A DNA stretch of 13,777 bases, taken from NCBI GenBank assembly GCA_013695975.1, contig JACCZL010000338.1:1-13777 (forward strand), read 5' to 3'. This stretch comes from Chloroflexota bacterium. GTDB lineage: Bacteria; Chloroflexota; UBA6077; JACCZL01. The position numbers and the translations under genes were made by a program. This document shows, piece after piece, positions 7,216-13,777 of the stretch; position 1 is the stretch's first letter; every line of letters starts with the position of its first letter. Below the pieces are notes generated by a model. The model did no database searches and was not told the origin of the DNA. It saw only the letters and a program-made list of their open reading frames with translations.

Positions 7216-7220
7216 GGAGG
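7216..7220 (+). promoter_or_regulatory. Ribosome binding site that fixes the SWIM gene start
   Basis: GGAGG lies seven bases before the ATG at 7228. The in-frame GTG at 7174 lies inside the hairpin and has no such site, so 7228 is preferred. Confidence 0.75.
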
Positions 7221-7227
7221 AAGCGGA

Positions 7228-7509
7228 ATGCAGTCGAGCTTGATCGGCAAGATCCAGAAGGCCAACATGTACGCCCGAGAGCCGGAGCGGATCGCGTTTT
7301 CCGAGTTCAGCACCACCTTCCGCGGTGAGCACGACTCCTACGATGTCTCCTTCCGTGAGGGGCGATGGAGCTGCGCCTGCCACTTCTTTCCTACGTCCGG
7401 CATCTGCAGCCACGTGATGGCCCTTCAGAAGCTGATCGGCCCGATGCTCCCGATGGAGGCCCGCTACTGGCCGGTGAGCTCGCCCGTTCCGGGGACCAAC
7501 GGGCACTAG
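7228..7509 (+). CDS. Small SWIM zinc-finger protein
   Basis: This 93-residue protein contains a compact SWIM signature CxCx8CxH: Cys49, Cys51, Cys60, His62 in WSCACHFFPTSGICSHVMAL. It is preceded by a beta-hairpin-like segment (YDVSFREGRWSC), which is normal for SWIM domains. SWIM modules bind zinc and mediate DNA or protein contacts. They occur in MULE transposases, SWI2/SNF2 partners and plant FAR1, and in small stand-alone bacterial proteins of unknown role. There is no helicase or transposase domain here and no signal or membrane segment, so the protein is probably cytosolic. It is the first gene after a strong promoter and structured leader, and is followed 40 bases later by cbiB. That location suggests co-transcription with cobalamin assembly genes, but a functional link is only inference. 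Confidence 0.8.
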   Translation: MQSSLIGKIQKANMYAREPERIAFSEFSTTFRGEHDSYDVSFREGRWSCACHFFPTSGICSHVMALQKLIGPMLPMEARYWPVSSPVPGTNGH

Positions 7510-7549
7510 GCGGCGCTCCCCGATAATCCGCCGCGCCCGACGGCCCGCG

Positions 7550-8509
7550 ATGGCGGTCGGCCTTCGTTCGCGCAACCGGCAACCGTCATTCTCGTGCCTG
7601 TTGGGCGCCCTCCTGCTCGATCTGGCCGTGGGCGAGCCGCCTGCACGCCTCCATCCAGTTGTCTGGATTGGCGCCGCGGTGGCCCGCCTCGAGGCGGGGC
7701 GCCCGAAGGGGCCACGGGCGCAGCTACGCCACGGCATGGTCCACGTCGCCATCATCACCCTCTCGGCCGCGCTGGCCGGGGTGGCGATCGGGCGCGCGAC
7801 CCGCGCCTGGTCAGGGCTGGCGCCGGCGTTGCTCGAGGTCCTGGTCCTCAAGACGACGTTCAGCTTGCGTGGCCTCGTCGAGGCGGCGAGATGCGTGGAG
7901 CGCTCGCTTGACGCGGGCGACCTGGAGGGGGCGCGGGTCGCGATTCGAGCGCTCGTGAGCCGCGACCCATCGAGACTCGACGGCCCGCTGCTCGCCAGCG
8001 CTACCGTCGAATCGCTCGCCGAGAATCTGTGCGACAGCCTGGTCGCGCCGCTCCTGTACTATGTCCTGGGCGGGCTCCCGGCGGCCCTGGCCTTCCGAGC
8101 GGTCAACACGATGGACGCGATGATTGGCTACCGCGGCGAGTACGAGCACAGCGGCAAGGCCGCGGCGCGGCTCGACGACCTGCTGAACTTCCTCCCCGCG
8201 CGCTTCGCCGGCGGCCTGCTCGTCTTCGCCGCGGCCCTGGCAGGCGGCGACGTCGGAGGGGCCTGGCGCACGCTTCACCGCGAGCACGGGCGGACCGCCA
8301 GCCCGAACGCCGGCTGGCCGATGAGCGCGATGGCCGGCGCACTGGGAGTTTGCCTCGAAAAGCCGGGCGTCTATCGCCTCGGCGCCCCGCTTCCGCCAAG
8401 CGATCCCGCCGCCATCGACCACGCCGTCCAGATCCTTCGGGCGGCCACGCTGCTCTCGCTCCCCGCCTGGTGGGCCCTCACTCGGGCCCGACGAGGCCAG
8501 CATCGATGA
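7550..8509 (+). CDS. cbiB: Adenosylcobinamide-phosphate synthase (CbiB/CobD)
   Basis: This 319-residue integral membrane enzyme attaches aminopropanol or its phosphate to adenosylcobyric acid, giving adenosylcobinamide (phosphate) in late cobalamin synthesis. Conserved family blocks are visible in order. They are LLLDLAVGEPPARLHP at about 21-36, where the usual GDP is GEP; ESLAENLCDSLVAPLLYYVL at 154-173; AVNTMDAMIGYRGEYEHSGK at 184-203; AARLDDLLNFLPARF at 205-219; and GWPMSAMAGALGVCLEKPG near 260-280. Several hydrophobic segments (about 60-80, 165-180, 215-235, 295-312) fit a polytopic protein. The ATG at 7550 has only a weak ribosome site, but the next conserved block begins at once, so no later start is plausible. 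Its TGA overlaps the ATG of the next gene (ATGA). Confidence 0.92.
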   Translation: MAVGLRSRNRQPSFSCLLGALLLDLAVGEPPARLHPVVWIGAAVARLEAGRPKGPRAQLRHGMVHVAIITLSAALAGVAIGRATRAWSGLAPALLEVLVLKTTFSLRGLVEAARCVERSLDAGDLEGARVAIRALVSRDPSRLDGPLLASATVESLAENLCDSLVAPLLYYVLGGLPAALAFRAVNTMDAMIGYRGEYEHSGKAAARLDDLLNFLPARFAGGLLVFAAALAGGDVGGAWRTLHREHGRTASPNAGWPMSAMAGALGVCLEKPGVYRLGAPLPPSDPAAIDHAVQILRAATLLSLPAWWALTRARRGQHR

Positions 8510-9300
8510 GCGCCGGCAAGCGGATCGTCTCGCTCGTGGCGAGCAACACCGAGATTGTCTGCGCCCTCGGCCTTGCCGATCGCCTGGTCGGCGTCGACGA
8601 CTTTTCCGATTTCCCACCCGAGATCGAGGGCCTGCCTCGACTCGGGCGTGACCTCGACATCGACGTGGATCGGGTGGCGGACCTCCGTCCCGATCTCGTT
8701 CTTGCTTCCTTGTCTGTGCCCGGCATGGAGCGCAACGTGGAGCGCCTCCGGGCGCGCGGCCTGCCCTATGTGGCCGTTCGTTCACAGGGGCTCGACGGCG
8801 TCCTCGAGGACATCCTTCGGATCGGCGAGCTGACCGGCGTCGCCACGGCCGGCAAGCGGCTGGCGGACCGGCTCGGCGAGCGGATCCGGCGCGTCGCGCA
8901 ACGCACGGCGGGGGTGACCCGCACGAGGGTCTACTGGGAATGGTGGCCGCGGCCCTACATCGCGGCCGGTGGGCCAAGCTGGATCACCGACCTGTCCAGC
9001 CTGGCCGGTGGTCGAAACGTCTTTGACGACGAACCCCGCGAGAGCGCGACCGTAAGCACCGAAGCGGTCACGGCACGATCGCCCGAAGTTGCCGTGATCT
9101 GCTGGTGCGGTGCCAGAAAGCTGCCCAACCCGGTGCTGGTCGCCCGTCGCCCCGGCTGGGGCGAGATCCCGGCGGTGCGCGACGGTCGCCTGCACGCCGT
9201 TCTGGAGCCTCGCTACGGCCGGCCCGGTCCACGCCTCGTCGACGGGCTCGAGGAGCTCGTGTCGATCCTTCACCCTGAGCTGTTCAGCGGCTCGCCGTGA
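8506..9300 (+). CDS. BtuF-like cobalamin-binding protein without export signal
   Basis: This 264-residue protein belongs to the helical-backbone metal-receptor (class III, COG0614) binding-protein family. It starts MSAGKRIVSLVASNTEIVCALG, directly at the first beta-strand of the fold, with no signal peptide or lipobox. The two lobes are joined by a long helix (about 93-125). The C-terminal lobe has VYWEWWPRPYIAAGGPSWI and LSSLAGGRNVF, which are typical of the BtuF-like cobalamin-binding group. The classic BtuF carries corrinoids to the BtuCD importer across the periplasm. Here no BtuC or BtuD gene is present and the protein appears cytosolic, so it may instead hold or hand over corrinoid intermediates between CbiB and CobT steps. 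That role is inferred. Both ends overlap neighbours by four bases, implying translational coupling. Confidence 0.82.
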   Translation: MSAGKRIVSLVASNTEIVCALGLADRLVGVDDFSDFPPEIEGLPRLGRDLDIDVDRVADLRPDLVLASLSVPGMERNVERLRARGLPYVAVRSQGLDGVLEDILRIGELTGVATAGKRLADRLGERIRRVAQRTAGVTRTRVYWEWWPRPYIAAGGPSWITDLSSLAGGRNVFDDEPRESATVSTEAVTARSPEVAVICWCGARKLPNPVLVARRPGWGEIPAVRDGRLHAVLEPRYGRPGPRLVDGLEELVSILHPELFSGSP

Positions 9301-10484
9301 CGACCCGGCGGGTCGGCCACGACTTCGAGCTGGCCAGCGACCGGCCGATCCTCCTGGTCCATGCTCCTGATCGCGGTCGTCGCTTGATCGAGCGCCTGGC
9401 GGGTCGACGGCCTCTCTTCGTGTGTACCGTCGCTCACACCGAGACGGCCGAGATCGACGGCCTCTCGGCCGCCGGAGCGACCGCCGAGCTGCGGCGCCTG
9501 ACCGCCGCGGCCGATGCCGAGGCGCTTCACTGGGGACGCCCACGCTGCATGGCGGGGGTACCGTCCAACCCGCTGGGCGCGCCTGGTCCGGTCATCATCA
9601 CGATCGCCGCGCTGCGCCTTGCCTGCATCCCCGTCCAGGTCCTCGACGCGGGCCTGCGGGTCAAGCCCGACGCGCCAACTCGCGTCCTGGCAGACCGCTG
9701 GGGCGAGTCGATCGTCACTGGACGGGCCGTCTCTAACGCGGCCGAGCTGCTGCGGGTCGGCCGCGAGCTGGGCGCCGAGCTCGCCGAGGCAGCCGACTAC
9801 TTGATCCTGGCCGAGAGTGTGCCGGCCGGCACCACCACCGCCTTGGCGCTGCTGTGCGGGCTCGGCCTGGACGCCTGGGGCAAGGTCTCGAGCAGCATGC
9901 CCGAGAACGCCCATCCGCTGAAAGGCCAGGTCGTCAGGCGGGCGCTGCGCGCGGCCGGCCTCGATGGTGCCCGAGCGACCACCTGGCAGGGCAATCGCGA
10001 CCCCGTCGGCATGGTGGCCGCGGTCGGCGATCCGATGCAGCCGGTCGTGGCGGGGCTGGCCCTTGCCGCCCACCGGCGCGTGCCGGTCCTGCTCGGGGGT
10101 GGCAGTCAGATGGCCGCCGTGCTCGCGCTGATCGCGGCTCTCGCCGACCGCCAGGGCGAGCCGCTCGACCTCGACCGTCTCGCGATCGCCACGACGAGCT
10201 GGGTCGCGCGCGATCCGACGGCAGACCTGGCTGGCCTCGTCCGGCAGATCGGCAACATTCCGGTCTTCGCCAGCGACCTCGACTTCGGGCAATCGCGCCA
10301 CCGGCCACTTCGGCGCTACGAGGAGCGGCTCGTCAAGGAGGGGGTCGGGGCCGGGGCCGCCGTCGTCGCGGCCTCGCTGGCGGTCGACGCGACTCGGGCC
10401 ACGCTCACCGCCGCGATCGAGACGGTCTACGAGGAAGTCTACGACCTACCGCCGGGCCCTGTGGCTGCTAGAATCCTGCAATGA
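9297..10484 (+). CDS. cobT: Nicotinate-nucleotide-dependent phosphoribosyltransferase CobT, archaeal/cyanobacterial type
   Basis: This 395-residue cytoplasmic enzyme of the TIGR00303/UPF0284-type CobT group activates the lower-ligand base (for example dimethylbenzimidazole) to its ribotide, using nicotinate mononucleotide. Supporting blocks are CMAGVPSNPLGAPGPVIITIAAL early on, LAESVPAGTTTALALLCGLG in the middle, VLLGGGSQMAAVLALIAA later, and LVKEGVGAG. Glu348 in the last block is at the position expected for the catalytic glutamate. It differs from the enterobacterial CobT in its N-terminal sequence and belongs to the group seen mostly in archaea and cyanobacteria. The GTG start at 9297 overlaps the preceding TGA (GTGA). 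It completes the three-gene cobalamin assembly run, and a candidate promoter for def lies inside its last codons. Confidence 0.87.
   Translation: MTTRRVGHDFELASDRPILLVHAPDRGRRLIERLAGRRPLFVCTVAHTETAEIDGLSAAGATAELRRLTAAADAEALHWGRPRCMAGVPSNPLGAPGPVIITIAALRLACIPVQVLDAGLRVKPDAPTRVLADRWGESIVTGRAVSNAAELLRVGRELGAELAEAADYLILAESVPAGTTTALALLCGLGLDAWGKVSSSMPENAHPLKGQVVRRALRAAGLDGARATTWQGNRDPVGMVAAVGDPMQPVVAGLALAAHRRVPVLLGGGSQMAAVLALIAALADRQGEPLDLDRLAIATTSWVARDPTADLAGLVRQIGNIPVFASDLDFGQSRHRPLRRYEERLVKEGVGAGAAVVAASLAVDATRATLTAAIETVYEEVYDLPPGPVAARILQ
10466..10474 (+). promoter_or_regulatory. Candidate extended -10 promoter of def
   Basis: TGCTAGAAT (TGn plus TAGAAT, five of six to the -10 consensus) lies inside the end of cobT. 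No good -35 is visible. Transcription would begin near 10481, about 23 nt before the def ATG. Confidence 0.45.
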
Positions 10485-10503
10485 CGTTCCGAGAGGAGGA
10501 GAG

Positions 10504-11031
10504 ATGGCGGTCCGGCCGATTGTGGTCATCGGCAATCCCGTCCTGCGGACCAGGGCCAGGAAAGTCTCACAGTTCGACAAGTCGATCGCGGGGCTCGTGA
10601 ACGACATGATCGAGACGATGCGCGCGGCGCCGGGTGTCGGGCTGGCAGCCCCGCAGATCGGAATTCCCCTGCAAGTCGCGGTGATCGAGACCGAACCGGA
10701 ACAGGTCCACGTCCTGATCAACCCTGAGATCGTCAAGCGCGAGGACGAGTGGGAGCCGGACGAAGGCTGCTTGTCGGTGCCGGGCTACTGGGCAAAGGTC
10801 AAGCGGAGTGGGCGGGTCACCGTCAAGGCGAGGGATGCCAGCGGCAAGGAGATCCGCGTGAGCGGCGATGGCCTCCTCGGGCAGGCGCTCCAGCACGAGA
10901 TCGACCATCTCGAGGGAAAGGTGTACATCGACCGACTCGAAAGCCTCGAGGGGCTTCGCCGGTCGAGCCCCACGCAGGAGCGTCGGCGAGCGGCCGAAGA
11001 GGCAGAACAGGGACCAGAAGCGAGCGAGTAA
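10504..11031 (+). CDS. def: Peptide deformylase
   Basis: This 175-residue cytosolic metalloenzyme removes the formyl group from the N-terminal methionine of new proteins. All three family motifs are intact: GVGLAAPQ at 44-51, EGCLSVPG at 87-94 (metal ligand Cys89), and QHEIDHLEG at 130-138 (ligands His131 and His135, catalytic Glu132). A charged, Glu/Arg-rich tail of about 20 residues follows (about 155-175). The ATG is preceded by AGGAGG at 10494-10499, a strong ribosome site with a short spacer. The usual partner fmt is not seen. The gene starts 19 bases after cobT and ends 13 bases before the peptide-binding protein gene, so it may be read through from cobT or from its own promoter and may share a message with the transporter. 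Confidence 0.96.
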   Translation: MAVRPIVVIGNPVLRTRARKVSQFDKSIAGLVNDMIETMRAAPGVGLAAPQIGIPLQVAVIETEPEQVHVLINPEIVKREDEWEPDEGCLSVPGYWAKVKRSGRVTVKARDASGKEIRVSGDGLLGQALQHEIDHLEGKVYIDRLESLEGLRRSSPTQERRRAAEEAEQGPEASE

Positions 11032-11037
11032 GGGAGG
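11032..11037 (+). promoter_or_regulatory. Ribosome binding site that fixes the binding-protein start
   Basis: GGGAGG-type sequence (AGGGAGGAAC context) directly follows the def stop and lies seven bases before the ATG at 11045. The frame is open upstream into def, but this site and the lipoprotein signal decide the start. Confidence 0.75.
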
Positions 11038-11044
11038 AACCGTC

Positions 11045-12805
11045 ATGACCCGTCACCGATCACGGCAGGCGCTGGCGCGCGGCCTGATCCTCTTGAGCCT
11101 CGTTGTCGCCGCCTGCGGAGGGTCCGCGACGCCGGCTCCAACGGCCGACCCGAAGGCGCCGGAGGCGGCCAAGCCGGCGGCTCAGGCAACCGCTCCCGGC
11201 GCCGACAAGACGGCTGGGGCGGCGCCGGTCGCGGCCACAGCGCCGGCCAAGCCCGCTCGCGAGCAGACCCTCAGACTCCCGATCATCGAGCCGCCGACGA
11301 TCGACCCCGGGCTCGCGACGGACACCGTCTCGATCGACATCATCGCCCAGATCTTCGAGGGCCTGGTCGGCTTCGACGACAAGGGTGCCATCGTTGGCCT
11401 TGGGGCCGAGAAGTGGGACGTCTCGCCGGACGGACTGACCTACACCTTCACCCTCCGTTCGGGGCCACAGTGGTCGGACGGCAAGTCCGTCACCGCCAAG
11501 GACTACGAGTGGGCCTGGAAGCGCAACATCGACCCGAAGACGGCCTCAGACTACGCCACGACGCTCTACCCGATCAAGAATGCCGTCAACATTCACAAGG
11601 AGGATCTCGATCCACAGCAGCTCGGGGTCAGCGCGCGGGACGATCGGACGCTCGTCGTGACGTTGGAGCAACCGGCCAGCTATTTCCTGCGCCTGGTCAG
11701 TACCTGGACGATGATGCCGTTGCGGCAGGACGTCCTCGACCAGCACGGCGACACCTGGACCGAGGCCAAGAATGTGGTCTCGAACGGTCCGTTCTTGCTC
11801 AAGGAGTGGCAGCACGACACCCAGATCGTCCTCGAGCGCAATGACAAGTACTGGGGCGACAAGCCGGCCCTGACCAGGGCGGTCATGCGGATCTTCCCCG
11901 AAGGGGGTAGCGAGCAGGTCTTGACGTCGTACGAGGCCGGCGAGCTGGACACGTTCGGCTCCGGCACGTCCTTTGAGCTACCCGCGGCGCAGGTCGATCG
12001 AATTCTGGCCGATCCCCAGCTCAAGCAGGAAGTCAAGACCTTCGATCAGTCGGCTACGATGTTCATCACGGTCAACAATCGCCGTGCCCACTTCAAGGAT
12101 CCCAAGGTGCGGATGGCGTTGGGCCAGGCGATCGAGCGCGACCGGGTGATCAACCAGGTCCTCAAGCGCGTCGCGACTCCCGCCCGAGGCCTCCAGCCGG
12201 AGGGCATCGTCGGTCGCAAGCCGGACCTCTGGGCGAAGGAGGACCTGCAAGAGGCCAGGAAGAACCTGGCCGAAGCCGGCTTCCCCGACGGTCGCGGCTT
12301 TCCGGAGATCACGTTCACCTACAACACCAACGCCCAGTGGACGCTGATGGCCGAGTACCTCCAGCAGCGCTACAAGGAAGCGCTCGGCATCAACGTGAAG
12401 CTCGACTCGATGGAGTGGGCCGTCTTCCTCAAGTGGCGGCGCGGCGACGATTGGGCGAACGGCGGGGACCTCTATCGCGGCGGCTGGTTCTCGGACTACG
12501 AGGACCCGAACAACTGGTACAACGTCCTCTGGGATAGCCGTGAAGACCCCGGGGTGTACAACAGCGGCTGGAAGAACGACGAGTACGACCGCCTCGTTCG
12601 CCAGGCCCAGGGCGAGCTTGACCGCGGCAAGCGGGAGCAGCTCTACCAGCAGGCCGAGCAGATCCTGGCGCAGCAGTACCCCAACATTCCGGTCTTCCAC
12701 TACGGCCTGCGCACCCTCGTCAAGCCGCACGTCCAGAAGTTCGAGTTGGAGCGCGTCCTCGGCCTGGCGCCCCTCAAGAAAGTCGAGATGGCCGAGCGGC
12801 GGTAG
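11045..12805 (+). CDS. Peptide ABC transporter substrate-binding lipoprotein (DppA/OppA family)
   Basis: This 586-residue extracytoplasmic lipoprotein captures oligopeptides (or a related solute) for an ABC importer. The signal MTRHRSRQALARGLILLSLVVAAC has its lipidated Cys at position 24. An Ala/Pro/Lys-rich linker (25-75) follows, then a family 5 solute-binding domain. That domain shows IIEPPTIDPGLATDTVSIDI, EGLVGFDDKG, WDVSPDGLTYTFTLRSGPQW with the SDGKSVTAKDYEWAWKR continuation, SNGPFLLKEW, NDKYWG, FKDPKVRMALGQAIERDRV and GWFSDYEDPNNW. These are the standard landmarks of OppA/DppA proteins, and the WSDG-T-A-D-F block of the family is recognisable. Substrate choice (dipeptide, oligopeptide or nickel chelate) cannot be read from sequence; the OppA-like SDYEDPNNW element leans towards oligopeptides. 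The permease gene begins 9 bases downstream. Confidence 0.93.
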   Translation: MTRHRSRQALARGLILLSLVVAACGGSATPAPTADPKAPEAAKPAAQATAPGADKTAGAAPVAATAPAKPAREQTLRLPIIEPPTIDPGLATDTVSIDIIAQIFEGLVGFDDKGAIVGLGAEKWDVSPDGLTYTFTLRSGPQWSDGKSVTAKDYEWAWKRNIDPKTASDYATTLYPIKNAVNIHKEDLDPQQLGVSARDDRTLVVTLEQPASYFLRLVSTWTMMPLRQDVLDQHGDTWTEAKNVVSNGPFLLKEWQHDTQIVLERNDKYWGDKPALTRAVMRIFPEGGSEQVLTSYEAGELDTFGSGTSFELPAAQVDRILADPQLKQEVKTFDQSATMFITVNNRRAHFKDPKVRMALGQAIERDRVINQVLKRVATPARGLQPEGIVGRKPDLWAKEDLQEARKNLAEAGFPDGRGFPEITFTYNTNAQWTLMAEYLQQRYKEALGINVKLDSMEWAVFLKWRRGDDWANGGDLYRGGWFSDYEDPNNWYNVLWDSREDPGVYNSGWKNDEYDRLVRQAQGELDRGKREQLYQQAEQILAQQYPNIPVFHYGLRTLVKPHVQKFELERVLGLAPLKKVEMAERR

Positions 12806-12814
12806 GCTGATGCG

Positions 12815-13735
12815 GTGACCCGCTACTTCGCCCGACGGATCCTGCTGCTGGTGCCGATCTGGCTCGCGGTCTACACGGCCGTCTTCTGCCTCTTCCAGAT
12901 CACCCCTGGCGGTCCCTGGGACAAGGAGAAGCCGGTTCCGCGCGAAGCGCTCGAGGCCCTCAACCGCAAGTACGGGCTCGACAAGCCGGTCGCCCAGCAG
13001 TACGTCGACTACCTGGTCGGAGTGGTCACCCGCTTCGACTTTGGCCCGTCCTACCGAAGGGTGTCGCGCACCGTGACTGACATCATCCAGGACTTCTTTC
13101 CAGTTTCGCTCAGGCTTGGCCTGCTGGCCATGCTGTTCGCGATCTCGCTGGGCGTCCCACTCGGTGTCGTAGCGGCCCTCCGCCACAACTCTGCCGCCGA
13201 CTTCGGCGCGATGTTCCTGGCCGTCGTCGGGATCTCGGTACCCTCCTTCGTCGTCGGGCCGATCTTGATCTGGATCTTCGCGCTCACGCTGGGGTGGGTC
13301 CCGACAGGCGGCGTCGACGCACCGCGGAACTACATCCTGCCGGCGCTCACCCTGGGTTTGCCGCCGCTGGCGCTGATCGCACGCTTCACCCGCTCGGCGA
13401 TGCTCGAAGTCCTGCGGGCCGACTACGTTCGAACCGCGCGCGCCAAGGGCCTGGTCGAGCGGGTGATCGTGCTGCGGCATGCCCTTCGGAACGCACTCAT
13501 CCCCGTCGTGACGGTCATTGGGGTGCTCATGGCCGAGGTGATGGTCGGGTCCTTTTACGTCGAAACCGTCTTCGTCATCCCGGGCATCGGGCGCTACTTC
13601 GTGACCAGCGTATCGGACCGTGACTACCCCGTCTTGATGGGCGTGACGCTCCTCCTCGCGTCCCTGATCGCGCTGGCGAACCTGCTCGTCGATCTCCTCT
13701 ACGCCTACCTGGACCCTCGCATCCGGTACAGCTAG
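12815..13735 (+). CDS. Peptide ABC transporter permease, DppB/OppB type
   Basis: This 306-residue polytopic membrane protein starts at a GTG nine bases after the binding-protein stop. It has the family hallmark N-terminus (RYFARRILLLVPIWLAVYTAVF, helix 1), a periplasmic loop with ITPGGPWDKEK and LDKPVAQQYVDYL, then further hydrophobic segments at about 95-120, 130-160, 170-190, 225-250 and 275-297. The ABC-contact EAA loop is visible as YVRTARAKGLVERVIVLRHA, followed by LRNALIPVVT. It forms a heterodimer with an OppC-type permease and two ATPases, which should lie just beyond the right edge. The start has no strong ribosome site, so translational coupling to the binding-protein gene is likely. 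Confidence 0.94.
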   Translation: MTRYFARRILLLVPIWLAVYTAVFCLFQITPGGPWDKEKPVPREALEALNRKYGLDKPVAQQYVDYLVGVVTRFDFGPSYRRVSRTVTDIIQDFFPVSLRLGLLAMLFAISLGVPLGVVAALRHNSAADFGAMFLAVVGISVPSFVVGPILIWIFALTLGWVPTGGVDAPRNYILPALTLGLPPLALIARFTRSAMLEVLRADYVRTARAKGLVERVIVLRHALRNALIPVVTVIGVLMAEVMVGSFYVETVFVIPGIGRYFVTSVSDRDYPVLMGVTLLLASLIALANLLVDLLYAYLDPRIRYS

Positions 13736-13777
13736 ATGCTTCCGACGAGTCGTCACCGCGCACTCGCCCCCCCAGCC
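13736..13777 (+). CDS. Probable start of the second permease gene (OppC/DppC type), cut by window edge
   Basis: An ATG directly follows the permease TAG (TAGATG), and the frame stays open to the window end for 14 codons (MLPTSRHRALAPPA). OppC-type permeases usually have such short basic cytoplasmic starts and are usually encoded right after OppB. The sequence itself is too short to identify, so this call rests mainly on gene order. Confidence 0.35.
   Translation, partial: MLPTSRHRALAPPA

Larger units (their letters stand above)
7090..7227 (+). promoter_or_regulatory. Structured 5' leader of the SWIM-cobalamin cluster
   Basis: The leader contains a small stem GGTCA(7095-7099)/TGACC(7104-7108). 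It also has an overlapping, mutually exclusive longer-range pairing, ACGGTTG(7099-7105)/CAACCGT(7150-7156), and a strong hairpin at 7164-7195. The 10-mer GAGGTCACGG occurs at 7093-7102 and again at 7208-7217, just ahead of and partly into the ribosome site. Competing pairings near a ribosome site are what a cis-regulatory RNA would show, but no known class was recognised. A GGAGACC at 7144-7150 resembles the core of a B12 box, yet the rest of a cobalamin riboswitch is absent. Confidence 0.4.

Noticed and set aside
7084..7227. A cobalamin (B12) riboswitch upstream of the SWIM-cbiB cluster
   Set aside because: Only a GGAGACC core resembling the B12 box was found. The aptamer would have to fit in about 50 nt, the other conserved boxes such as GCCACTG are absent, so the known class is not supported.
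10868..11044. N-terminal extension of the binding protein into def
   Set aside because: It overlaps the real def frame, and the ribosome site and lipoprotein signal at 11045 settle the start.
11978..13756. A 592-codon open frame on the minus strand opposite the binding-protein and permease genes
   Set aside because: It spans two clearly real genes and their junction on the other strand and has an Asp/Arg/Val-rich, domain-free translation. It is a codon-bias artefact.

Overview
The window is GC-rich and gene-dense. It looks like a chromosomal piece of a free-living bacterium, most likely a member of the Chloroflexota. That placement is an inference from the mix of genes: a small SWIM zinc-finger protein, an archaeal/cyanobacterial-type CobT, a lipoprotein peptide-binding protein with a long Ala/Pro/Thr linker, and a PQQ-type sugar dehydrogenase carrying a CARDB domain. 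No rRNA, tRNA, CRISPR array, transposase, integrase or phage gene was seen.

Left part (1-5001). The window opens inside the 3' end of a plus-strand histidinol-phosphate aminotransferase gene. It converges on a minus-strand cluster, listed here in transcription order: a very long HlyD/RND-type membrane-fusion (adaptor) lipoprotein, a metal-dependent amidohydrolase, a 77-residue two-helix membrane protein, and a ComF-family phosphoribosyltransferase whose GTG start overlaps the stop of the small membrane protein.

Middle (5002-7021). A 301-bp divergent intergenic region separates the adaptor from a secreted glucose/sorbosone dehydrogenase-type beta-propeller. That protein has a Thr/Pro linker and a C-terminal CARDB domain.

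Right-middle (7022-10484). A good sigma-70-type promoter is followed by a leader of about 138 nt with a strong hairpin. It drives a tight cluster: a SWIM zinc-finger protein, CbiB/CobD (adenosylcobinamide-phosphate synthase), a BtuF-like cobalamin-binding protein without an export signal, and CobT. The last three overlap by 4 bases (ATGA, GTGA), so they are probably translationally coupled. They cover late cobalamin assembly: aminopropanol attachment and lower-ligand activation, plus corrinoid binding.

Right end (10466-13777). Peptide deformylase has its own candidate extended -10 promoter inside the end of cobT. It is followed closely by a Dpp/Opp-type peptide ABC transporter: lipoprotein binding protein, first permease, and probably the first 14 codons of the second permease. 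The permease pair and ATPases would lie beyond the window.

The observations most worth a second look are the structured leader of the SWIM-cobalamin cluster, the SWIM protein itself at the head of that cluster, the signal-less cobalamin-binding protein, and the repeat-expanded hairpin of the adaptor with a cysteine pair at its predicted tip. None of these proves a new system.
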